This document shows, piece after piece, positions 48,346 through 58,221 of a DNA stretch of 64,000 nt. Every line of letters starts with the position of its first letter. Positions within the stretch are counted from its first letter, which is position 1. This stretch comes from Actinostola sp. cb2023 (Eukaryota > Cnidaria > Anthozoa > Actiniaria > Actinostolidae). The stretch covers positions 466,524 through 530,523 of the forward strand of contig JAUJYZ010001239.1 in assembly GCA_033675265.1 (NCBI GenBank), written 5' to 3'. The notes under the pieces are model-generated. The model was not told the DNA's origin, ran no database searches, and worked only from the letters and a program-made list of their open reading frames with translations. Position numbers and translations under genes: made by a program.

Positions 48346-48491
48346 TAGAGTGCAGACAACAAAGGCATGAAAAAGTAGTAAACAATCAGTGCTAAATGGC
48401 ACTAAACAATAGAAGACAAATAATAACTTTACACCATTTATAGTGCTATTTAGTTAGTCAAATCTGTCAGTTTTTTTTTGTCTGCACTCTA
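48346..48491. mobile_element. TA-flanked TAGAGTGC MITE, copy 4
   Basis: TAGAGTGCAGACAA and mirrored TTGTCTGCACTCTA, 146 bp, inside the IS3EU-like element; contains GCACTAAACAATAGAAGAC. Confidence 0.85.
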
Positions 48492-48639
48492 TTGTTTTCT
48501 ATTGTTTAATTGCTGCTATATATTTAGTACTAATTAGTGGAAATAATTACACAAATTGCTCTGGGCAAAGACAAGTATTTCATTTTGCTTGTCTTACATA
48601 TGATGTAAATTTGTATCAAAATTCAATATTAAAATGTTC

Positions 48640-50711
48640 AAATTTGTAATAGGTTAAATCTTTGAAAAAGGTCAAATGCATCTCCTTCATCAACTGCCAT
48701 GTTCCACCTACTACATGTAATTTCTAATATGTGTTCAAAATATTCATGATGCATATCATCCTCTACATCAATCTGACAATCTCCTTCAACTTCCTTTATT
48801 TTATCTTGATACTGGGATAGTACAATCCATAGAACCTAATTGTTCTGGTAAAAAATATAAAATATTTGGAACTCCACTGCACTCACTGTATCATGCCTTG
48901 ACTGCCATATGTAGTGACTGTTCCAGTGATCTCTGACCTTGTCGAGTTCATTTTGAATAATCTTTGAAAAGTGAAATGTGAAATTCATTTCCAAGCTCTA
49001 GCACACCTGACAGAACCATATCCTTAAAAAAGTCAATCCACCAGTTAGATCAACTTCTTCTGAAAGTTGCACAACATTTTCTGTCCTATAATCAGATCGG
49101 ACTATTCTTGGGCATCCGCCACAATTTTGAACATTATCCAAATACAGTGTAGCTGTTATCTTGGGATTGTTGTTGGATTTTACAAGCTCTAACCAAAGTA
49201 TTCTTCTGCTATATCCACAAATGCATCCGTGAATAGGGAAGCCATAAGGTTTTAGCTTATTGTAACCTAAAGAAGAAAACACAGTTTATATCATCATCAT
49301 AAATGAGTTCTTAAAAAAACTAAATAAGTTTTACTATAAAAAATACTAAAAATTATAATATATAAATATTGTCAAATTTGATACATAAAAATCATGGTTA
49401 CAATTCCAATCTTAATACGTATACACCTATTTCAAATAACGTTGTCGCGTTCAAAGCAACAAGCGTCAAGCCAAGACCAAAGTGAATGCTGGTTATGCCG
49501 CTGACAATTATTTAAATCACAATTGTTTCTATGAGGACTAATTACAAAATGTGAACATTTTCACATGTTTGTTTGCATATCACACTTCGTTCCATAGAAA
49601 ATACGTCTGATTTCAATAATTTGCCAGCACAAAACCAGCATTCACTTCGGTCTTGGCTTGACGCTTGTTGCTTTGAATGCGACAACGTTAGTTGAAATAG
49701 GTGTATACATAACAGTATGTTTCCATATGGCCTCTCTGTCCTGAACAGGGTATATAATTGTATGTGAGTCTGTCCTAAACAGGGTATGATGCACGATTGT
49801 CGTCATTAAGTATGGTTTTATCCAGTATTTAGCAATCCGAGATCCAAGACGTTTGCCAACGTGTTAAAATTATGTAAAATATAGTGTGTATTTGTACTTT
49901 GTCCTAAACAGGGTCCTAAAATATGTTGTCCTAGACCCCTTACCCAAACATGGGTCAAGTACCCCCCCCTTCTGTCAGGTCTGACAAACTTGAAGGGGGA
50001 CTATATATGTAGGATGTAAATTGTTCAAAATTTGATTGAGCTGAAACTTCACTGAAATAATCTTGAAGGGTCTTATTCACTAGTTAACATATTTTCTCAA
50101 TATTCCAGAGGGAAGTACTAATAATACTACATGTATATATTTTTATGAATCTTTAAAGGTAACAATGGCGTCAACTCAACCCAAACTCAGGGGGTTTCAC
50201 TTGACTGGTGCATTACTACATGGCAATTTATTGATTATCCACAAGGTGTATAACTTTACATTAATGTATTAAGCTTATATTTTTTTATTATTTTTACTGT
50301 AATCAATCATGAAAGATACTGTCTGCGCAACTACTGGCTACTGCAACTCACCATCAATATGCCAGCAAAAATTAAGTCCACTTGAAACACAGTTCCTTCG
50401 TCTAAGCCATCTCTTTGCCTTCTCTTCTACTCCATTTGGATCGATTTCTTTCATTTAATAGCGTTTGAACCACGCTACGAGGAATATGCATATGATGTTC
50501 TAACTGAGGGGAGAGAGCGTTGCGATCCAGTTACACCATGATGTTTGTTCAGTAAACTACTAACAATATCTTTGTAGCGATATCCGCGGTGAAAGTACAT
50601 CTTAATAAACACAGTAATATCTTTGTCATCTTTGTTGACTTGTGTCCCACAGGAAGGACAAAAGTTTGCATCTAAGAGAGTAATATTTCCTCCACATCCA
50701 GTACAAAACAT
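48640..50711 (-). pseudogene. IS3EU-like transposase (integrase fold), broken
   Basis: Minus-strand exon 1 (50711-50352) starts in the TIR with a zinc ribbon (MFCTGCGG...CPSCG), then a helix-turn-helix (FIKMYFHRGYRYKDIVSSLL), then KAKRWLRRRN and CWHIDG with the first catalytic Asp at the donor. Exon 2 from 49266 reads YNKLKPYGFPIHGC, SRRILWLE, then VRSDYRTENV with the second Asp. About 35 residues that should hold the third acidic residue are missing before DLTGGL; the C-terminal WWIDFFKDMVLSG and ELDKVRDHWN follow in shifted frames. At least two frameshifts lie in exon 1 (near 50455 and 50510-50525). The product cannot be active. Confidence 0.8.
49423..49706. mobile_element. MITE in the transposase intron, TACACCTATTTCAAATAACG ends
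   Basis: Mirror arms of about 70 bases with GTTGTCGC and AAGCAACAAGCGTCAAGCCA; related TIR at 19974-20132. It lies between transposase exons 1 and 2. Confidence 0.85.
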
Positions 50712-50798
50712 AGAGGAAAAGTGGATGGCTAGGCTACCAAGCATTCGTCGAACCCAGTCTTCGCTCGCACTCTGCGCGCGCAGTGTTTTATGTCCTTA

Positions 50799-51042
50799 TT
50801 TGCAGCAACTCGTTTTATTTGCAGCGACTCGTTTTATTTGCAGCAACTCGTCTTATTTGCAGCAACTCGTCTTATTTGCAGCAACTCGTCTTATTTGCAG
50901 CAACTCGTTTTATTTGCAGCAACTCGTTTTTTATTTGCAGCAACTCGTCTTATTTGCAGCAACTCGTTTTTTATTTGCAGCAACTCGTCTTATTTGCAGC
51001 AACCTGTCTTATTTGCAGCAACCTGTCTTATTTGCAGCGTGT
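50799..51042 (-). repeat. Right subterminal 19-bp repeats of the IS3EU-like element
   Basis: About 13 inverted copies of the left 19-bp unit, next to the right terminus. Confidence 0.9.
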
Positions 51043-51294
51043 CCCCTATGGGCCACCGTAGGACTCGGTATTTTTTTCCAATTAAGTCTTTTTACTCTTG
51101 ACGAAACCTTACGAACTACTTTATGAACTTTGGTATTGTTGTTCTTTACAAGCAATGGAACGAGATGAAAAACAAGTTGGTACTAGTTATAATCTTGCTG
51201 ATGCCAGAATCAAGAGATGTCAGGTTTGTGATCATACTCATGTTCTCTAAAACTGTAACAGTGTATTGAAACATATTGTACTTTATTTATTTAT

Positions 51295-51655
51295 TATGTT
51301 TACTATACTACGTTTACGTTTACTCTACTATATTGTTTACGTTTACTCTACCAGGTTTACGTTTAACTCTAATACGTTTACGTTTACTCTACTAGGTTTA
51401 CGTTTACTTTACTACGTTTACGTTTACTCTACTACGTTTACGTTTACTCTACTACGTTTACGTTTACTCTACTACGTTTACGTTTACTCTACTACGTTTA
51501 CGTTTACTCTACTACGTTTACGTTTACTCTACTACGTTTACGTTTACTCTACTACGTTTACGTTTACTCTACTACGTTTACGTTTAACTCTACTACGTTT
51601 ACGTTTACTCTACTACGTTTACGTTTACTCTACTACGTTTACTCTACTACAAAGA
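51295..51655. repeat. 20-bp tandem repeat
   Basis: About 17 copies of CGTTTACTCTACTACGTTTA, copy B intron 5 only. Confidence 0.97.
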
Positions 51656-52330
51656 ATGGTGTTTTGAATGTGCATGTACATACATACATACTTTATTACA
51701 GCTCTTCCGCTATAAATAATACATACATACATACTTTATTACATACTTTATTACAGCTCCCTATAAGGGCTCTAGCCTTCCGCTATAAATTATAAAAACT
51801 AATCAAAGATTAGCCGAGTGTGGCATATACTAGTAATAATCTGTTTTGTAGTAATATGTCATCCATTCTTGTTTCAGCATGCAGCTCTTTCCCGAAAATT
51901 TGTTGAAGTTATGATTGAATACAATACAACTCAAACAGACTACAGAGAAAAATGCAAGGCACGAATACAAAGACAGCTAGAAATAGGTATGTTTAGAATG
52001 TTGCATATTTACCTAAATTAATGTATTTTTGAAGAAGTTAAGTTACATTGTACTCTCTTTTCTTAATCCCTTCTGTCCTTCCTTCCCTTAGTTCCTTCCT
52101 TCATTTATCCTTCTCTCCCTTCTTCCATGACTTTAGATGGTGATGATGATGATGATGATAGTTGCTTGAGTTTTCCCTTTTCTTTTTCCCTTTAGTTGGA
52201 AAAGCTAAAACTAGTGAAGAAGTAGAAGATATGTTAGAAAGTGGAAATCCAGCATTCTTTTCTTCAGATGTGAGCAACTTTCCTCTTTTTTTCTTTAGCA
52301 GCTTTGTATGATATTTTGAAATAATCAACA

Positions 52331-52375
52331 TAATAATAATAATAATAATAATAATAATTTATTTATATAGTGCTA
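52331..52375. repeat. (ATA)n tract and short duplication
   Basis: (ATA)n followed by two copies of a 40-base TTTCCTAAAAGTC..ATCATTCTGACA segment (52375-52436). Confidence 0.8.
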
Positions 52376-53267
52376 TTTCCTAAAAGTCCAATCATTCTGA
52401 CATTTGCTATTTCCTAAAAGTCAATCATTCTGACAAGCAATGCAACAGTGTTCTAATCCAGGCACGAATGATCAGCGGGACTAAATTTTACGAATTGTTT
52501 TTGGAAATCTAGATTGTGATAGAGACACAACAAGCCACACAAGCACTGGATGGCATAAAGGCTAGACATACATGTAGTGATATCATTACACTGGAAAAGG
52601 GTATTCAGGTACTTGTTGTGTTCTGATGTTGCTCAGATGTCGCTACGTTTGTTGTTCATTTTTGTAAATACATTTGGTTTTAATTCACATAGGAACTTGA
52701 GGAGATGTCTCAAGATATGTACATATGCATGTTGGTAGAAAGTCAGGTGAGATCATCATCATCAGATATTCATCACCATCATCTCTGGTGTTCATTGTTA
52801 ACATAATGATTCACAATGCACTTTCTGGGTTATCAGTAGATTTATAAAAATACAAAATCAAGAATATTATTACAATATTAAAACAACAATTACTGTAGAT
52901 TCCATTTTGACACGTGTCAGTACTTACACGTGCCGTTATAGATGCACAGAAGATGTCAAAATGTTGTGAGAATGACTATGTAGTCACACCATATTTTGAC
53001 ACCATCTGTACATCTATAAGAGTACAAAGACACAGCAAAATGGAATCTATTTGTTTAACACACATATTAAACATATTTTTGGTTTCTTTTGACTTGATGT
53101 TTATCATTATATCATTATTATAAGTGAATTAATGTATGTTATGTTGTGTGTTTATTGAGGATGGTTAGACTACGAGTTCGAGTCAATAGTTAACGAGGCG
53201 CATAGCGTCGAGTCGACTATATTTGAACTCATAGAAAACGAGAACGAGTAGTCTAATTGTTTTAGTA

Positions 53268-53449
53268 GAAACCAACTAGCATACTACCTTCGATTTAACC
53301 CCAATATTTATTGGTTTTTCGCTTTGTTTTTGTTCAAAACGCCGGCTTTTTCACTACTCACTATCTATCACGCAGTAGATAGTGAGTACGTTAGCCAATC
53401 AGATTGCAGGATTCGTGATAGTATGCTAGTTGGTTTCTACTAATTCACA
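53268..53449. mobile_element. MITE, AGTAGAAACCAACTAGCATA ends (copy B)
   Basis: Orthologous to 40867-41042 in copy A. Confidence 0.85.
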
Positions 53450-53451
53450 TT

Positions 53452-53645
53452 AGTAGAATTACACAGGTTATTATAGAAAATCAAGCGCGCTGATTGGTCG
53501 AGAACTTCGGACTATTTCTCGATAGTTACCTACAGCGTTTTGACAAAATGGCTGCCAGCTTTTGAAATATGAAATAAAAAATTATTTTCTTTAAAATGCT
53601 TATTTATTTTTATTTTTTCAAATAATCACCTGTGTAATTCTACTA
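53452..53645. mobile_element. MITE with AGAATTACACAGGT ends
   Basis: TAGAATTACACAGGTTATTAT and mirrored ATAATCACCTGTGTAATTCT-type ends; absent from copy A, so it entered after the duplication. Confidence 0.7.
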
Positions 53646-54094
53646 AAACAATTAGTCACCTCAGGCTCAGTGAATAGCAGTGATAATAACCTCGACTTCG
53701 TCTCGGTTATTATTCACCGATATTCGCCTCGCCTTTGGTGACTAATTGTTAATTAGTGCTGCAATGTGGATAGATGGGATTGCACATTTATTTGAAGACC
53801 TTGAGTGACAATCAAATCATGGTTCAAGTCTACAACCCCCACTACAACACAACAATATTAATGATTGAACTTATTGAACCATCTCAATTTTAAACAATAT
53901 CATTACTTCCAACCTTTTTAATTTCAGGATGAAATGATAGACATAATAGAATATAATGTAGAACTAGCTGTTGACTATGTACAGTAAGCAAAAACAGAAA
54001 CTAAGAAGGCTATAAAATATCAGAGCAAAGCCAGGATGGTCAGTAGTAACTATTGTATCATTTAATAGTTATGTTGTTGGAACCGAGTCCGCAT

Positions 54095-54239
54095 TAGAGT
54101 GATGGCACTTAACCTGTGAAACAAAATCTAATAGTTAGTGACTAATAGTCAAATCAACACAAAAGAAAACAATGGAATTAGTGTCGAGTAATATCTACTT
54201 GGCTAATATCTGTTTCACGGGTTAAGTGCCATCACTCTA
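54095..54239. mobile_element. TA-flanked TAGAGTGATGGC MITE, copy 5
   Basis: TAGAGTGATGGCACTTAACC and exact mirror, 145 bp, directly after the last syntaxin B exon. Confidence 0.88.
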
Positions 54240-54327
54240 TACACAGTGCGTCAAATCTCAAAATCTTGTGTTTGATTTCTTCTTTTTTTTCTAAAGGTTT
54301 TGTTTTTACTTTGCAGAAGAGAAGATG

Positions 54328-54418
54328 GGGGGGGGGGGGGGTAAAAAGTTTTGGCTAATGCTGTTGGGGGGACTTAAAAAGTTTACTTGAGCCTCATGGG
54401 GGGGGGGGGGGGGGGGGA
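54328..54418. repeat. Poly-G tracts
   Basis: G runs of about 14 and 22 bases; assembly length uncertain. Confidence 0.9.
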
Positions 54419-54499
54419 TTTTATTTTATTTTTACCCCATTTGCCAGGCCCCCCTACAGATAAATAATGACTTCTCCCTTATCTCTTGTTGGGGAAATT

Positions 54500-55365
54500 T
54501 GAAGTGCTACCAGCGAAGAAATAACGGCGCGAACAGTTGAATGGTTTGCAGTTCTGATTGGCTGGCTACTGTAGGTTATTTTGTTAATTAGAAGTGCTGT
54601 CAGCCAAGAAATAACGGCGCGAACAGTTGAATGGTTTGCAGTTCTGATTGGCTGGCTAGGTTATTTTGTTAATTAGAAGTGCTGTCAGCCAAGAAATAAC
54701 GGCGCGAACAGTTAAATGGTTTGCAGTTCTGATTGGCTGGCTAGGTTATTTTGTTAATTTGAAGTGCTGCCAGCCAAGAAATAACGGCGCGAACAGTTAA
54801 ATGGTTTGCAGTTCTGATTGGCTGGCTAGGTTATTTTGTTAATTAGAAGTGCTGCCAGCCAAGAAGAAATAACGGCGCGAACAGTTAAATGGTTTGCAGT
54901 TCTGATTGGCTGGCTAGGTTATTTTGTTAATTTGAAGTGCTGCCAGCCAAGAAATAACGGCGCGAACAGTTAAATGGTTTGCAGTTCTGATTGGCTGGCT
55001 AGGTTATTTTGTTAATTAGAAGTGCTGTCAGCCAAGAAATAACGGCGCGAACAGTTAAATGGTTTGCAGTTCTGATTGGCTGGCTACTGTAGGTTATTTT
55101 GTTAATTAGAAGTGCTGTCAGCCAAGAAATAACGGCGCGAACAGTTAAATGGTTTGCAGTTCTGATTGGATGGCTAGGTTATTTTATTTATTAGAAGTGC
55201 TGTCAGCCAAGAAATAACGGCGCGAACAGTTAAATGGTTTGCAGTTCTGATTGGCTGGCTAGGCTATTTTGTTAATTAGAAGTGCTGCCAGCCAAAAAAT
55301 AGCGGCGCGAACTGTTGAGTGATTTGCAGTTCTGATTGGCTGGCTGGGTTATTTTGTTAATTTTG
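54500..55365 (+). repeat. 85-bp satellite, ten copies
   Basis: Unit begins AGAAGTGCTG(C/T)CAGCCAAG and includes AACGGCGCGAACAGTTAAAT and TCTGATTGGCTGGCTAGG. Two copies have a five-base ACTGT insertion (units 1 and 7-8), suggesting spread by unequal exchange. TTGGCTGGC contains a CCAAT-type motif on the other strand. Confidence 0.97.
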
Positions 55366-55617
55366 ATTGACTTAGATTACATCGTGGATTTCAGTACCGT
55401 CGCATTGTAGAAATGGATACATTTATCGATATACTTAGCACTGAAAATTTCTGGATTATGATTGGTCAACAGCGAATGCATAAAAAAAGTTATAGAGTGC
55501 CGTACGGACATTACCATGGTAACGATAAGGGAGCGCTAATTTTGAAAACAAAAATGGCTGACAGTCGCGTTGCGGAAATAAACCAAAACATTAAGAAAAT
55601 GAAAAATATGCACACAC

Positions 55618-56087
55618 TTAAAGTGTATATGACACGAATTTTTTTCTTTTGAAAATCGATTACATATGAAGTGAACTGAGTGGGATGGTTCAGTATTTTG
55701 TGATTTGAGCTTCGCATTGGCGATTTATAAAGGATTGAAATCGTGATATGCTAATTCGGTGACGTCAGAGTGGGTTTAATTTATTATACAAAAGCGCCAT
55801 TGTGCAAATTATTGACATTTTTTAATCTGGCAAAAAATGTTCTACAATTTATATACATGATGTTAATTTTGTTTTTCTATTTCAGAAAAGAGTGCTGCTT
55901 GGAAAAATATAAATAAGTTACGGCAAAACACACTTTGACGTCACCGAATTAGCATATCACGATTTCCGTCAATCCTTTATAACTCGCCAATGCGAAGCTC
56001 AAGTCACAAAATACTGAACCATCCCACTATTCACATCATATGTAATCGATTTTCAAAAGAAAAAAATTCGTGTCATATCCACTTTAA
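55618..56087. mobile_element. TTAA-flanked Kolobok-type MITE
   Basis: Core 55622-56083 (462 bp) starts AGTGTATATGACACGAATTT with a mirror at the right, arms of about 150 bases sharing GATTTGAGCTTCGCATTGGC. Copy 1 of the host repeat has the empty site AACACTTAACGAGCAG near 17737, a single TTAA. Confidence 0.93.
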
Positions 56088-56896
56088 CGAGTAGCACAAC
56101 CTTGGATAAATGTATGCCAAGACAGGGCATAAGAAATACATTTGAACCCGAAATTGGAGGCTTACGAGCCCGAAATTCTCCACAAAACTGTACAGAAATT
56201 TTGTTGGGATATGATAAGCAAACAATCGCGTTTATAAACGTGCTTTCCTATACTTTATCAGCAATAATACACTGTATTTTTACTCGTCATTACACAGCTG
56301 TGTTATTATTATTAGATACTTAGCCGACTAATAACCTATATGTACTATACCTATGGATTGTAAATATCTGGGGGGAAAATACAAAACTTCAATAAAATGA
56401 AGGATGGCTTTGTATCTTGTTATATTTAGATAAAGTCATTTTAGGTAGTTGAGCCACTTTAGATGTTTTTGTTTGCCCACATATAACAACTCCAAAGCAC
56501 CAAAGGACAATAATAGAACAAATGCCAGAAAAAGTAAAACAAATGCACCGTTCACACCGAGGCTTAAACATGTTTTAAAGTGGTTTAACAGTAAACAGGT
56601 TTAGAAAATGATCTATAAACGCCACGCAACCTTTGGCACAAAACTGCTGGGAAACTGTCCTTTGTGCACAGTATAAAGGACATTTAATTTCCAAAGGAAA
56701 TAAATGATTTGATAAACTAGAGGTTCTCATATGAGGTAATATCCGGTCACGTGATAATTTCTTGATATCGGATTGCGTGACACACTTCTCGGCCATTGAC
56801 CGCCATTTCTACCAAGCAAGGTTCTTCCCACAACCTCCCGGCCCCCTGTTTGAAGATAAATTTCCTCGTGATGGCGGTATTGCCCTCACATTCGTA

Positions 56897-57067
56897 AGTA
56901 TAGGTAATCGCATGGGGCCGAGTAAAATTAAGGATTAATTTCACGAGTGTCAGTTTTCAAAGTTTCCCAAATTGACCAAGTCGCGAAGCGACAAGGGCAA
57001 TTTGGGAAACTTTGAAAACACAAGTGAAATGAATCCTTAATTTTACGAGGAACCATGCGATTACTTG
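56897..57067. mobile_element. Fold-back MITE, AGGTAATCGCATGG ends
   Basis: Mirror arms share AAAATTAAGGATT and AAAGTTTCCCAAATTG with the centre near 56985. Confidence 0.8.
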
Positions 57068-57149
57068 TTTATAACATTGAGGGCAAAATTCAAGCGCGCG
57101 TAAATATTGGAAGCCATTCGACTGCTAAGCGAAATAATTTATTCACAAA

Positions 57150-57555
57150 TCGACAATGAGCTTGTGTCACCTGTCACGTGACTTTTTAAATTTTCACTGA
57201 AAACAAACGAAAATACCATATCTGGAAAGAGCATACTAAAGTTAGTAAAAGTGGAAAGTTTGAAGAGAAGTAAGTAAATAGGGCAATAGTTACAGGCATT
57301 CGATATTCAAACTTTGCCTTTTTTGTATGGAAATGTATGTTGGAAGGCAACGCTTGCCCTCCAAGCGAAAAACCCATACAAATCCTTGTCAAAGGGGGAA
57401 ACTTTGAAAGCCTTTTACTTTTCTCTTATTTGCTTGATTCTTTTAAAATTTTCAACTTTTACTAATTTTGGTATGCTCTTTCAAGTTATGATATTTTCGT
57501 CTGCCTTGGGTGAAAATTTAAAAGTCACGTGACAGGTAACACAAGCCCATTCAAA
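57150..57555. mobile_element. Fold-back element, GTCACCTGTCACGTGAC ends
   Basis: Inverted arms (57150-57260 and 57440-57545) share CACGTGACTTTTAAATTTTC and AGAGCATAC.AAA(G/A)TTAGTAAAAG. Related sequence occurs in the syntaxin introns near 28035 and 44945. Confidence 0.75.
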
Positions 57556-58221
57556 GTTGTCAAAGTTCAAAAGTCTTGACAAGATTATTCACTAATTCAG
57601 CGAAGAAAAGACTTACATGATTGCTAAAATGCATGGAAAATAGCTTACTCGCTGACAAGAGCTAAGTTTAGTCAATGAATCGACGAATTTCTTCCTGTTT
57701 TGTTAGACTTTTGGACTTGTTTGGGCGCTTTACTTCTCTTATCAATGCCCACTTGCGAAAAACGCTCATTGAATTGCATTGTCATCCACTTCAGGAAAAC
57801 GGGAGGCCATTGCGAACAAAACACTTCTCGCTTGTGGAATACTTGCCGTTGCTAGGAAACAGACTGACCAATCGCTTTCAAGTAATACGGCCCTCGATTA
57901 AGAAAAAAGCCCTCCTTGATTAACCAATCAGAATCAAGTAATTTTGCCCTCTATGTTATTAGCTGTAAAATATGTGGGAAATAGTTAGACATATTCAGAA
58001 TTGTGAAATTATATGCTCATATTATAGAAGCTAGCCATGTTAACTAAACAAGTTGTCGGTGTGAATGGGGCATAACTTTTCTACGATGTTCATGTTTTGA
58101 CTTCAGCCGATTCGGTGTTTAACTCATGCACAAAGATTATAATAAGTTAATAAATAAGATAACCTTAAAAAACTATATTGATGAATTGGTGATCAAGAAA
58201 CACTTCAATGCAGCAAATCGT

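Larger units (their letters stand above)
46883..51066. mobile_element. IS3EU-like DNA transposon, 4172 bp
   Basis: Element 46889-51060 with TIRs of about 400-430 bases starting TACGGTGGCCCATAGGGG. Target duplication GGACTC at 46883-46888 and 51061-51066; copy A has the empty site (GGGCTC, one base different) near 38091. Each TIR has a tandem array of a 19-bp unit (TGCTGCAAATAA core; about 10 copies left, about 13 right) and then a coding segment for a zinc ribbon. A broken integrase-type transposase gene lies on -. The 6-bp duplication, TAC...GTA ends and IS3-like integrase fit the IS3EU superfamily as I recall it. Confidence 0.88.
42838..54038 (+). pseudogene. Syntaxin-1-like gene, copy B (decayed)
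   Basis: Exons matching copy A: 2a 42838-42919, 3a 43043-43151, 2b 43347-43427, 3b 43551-43650, 4 46668-46742, 5 51153-51223, 6 51878-51986, 7 52196-52269, 8 52513-52608, 9 52693-52746, 10 53928-54038. In exons 5-9 copy B is often closer to typical syntaxin-1 ([17 protein letters not shown] with the zero-layer Gln). Damage: no exon 1 seen; exons 2a and 2b lost the acceptor and first codons; exon 10 has an in-frame TAA at 53985-53987. After it the frame still reads KKAIKYQSKARM to a GTCAGT donor, the normal place for the intron before the TM exon. No TM exon was found downstream. Confidence 0.85.
55371..58060 (+). repeat. Dispersed repeat, copy 2 (partner at 16957-18835)
   Basis: Colinear with copy 1. 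It lacks the 531-bp element but has gained a TTAA MITE (55618-56087) and a 1.3-kb block (about 56686-58001). Confidence 0.85.

Noticed and set aside
51266..51667. 133-aa LRLLYYVYVYSTTFTF frame
   Set aside because: Translation of the 20-bp tandem repeat.
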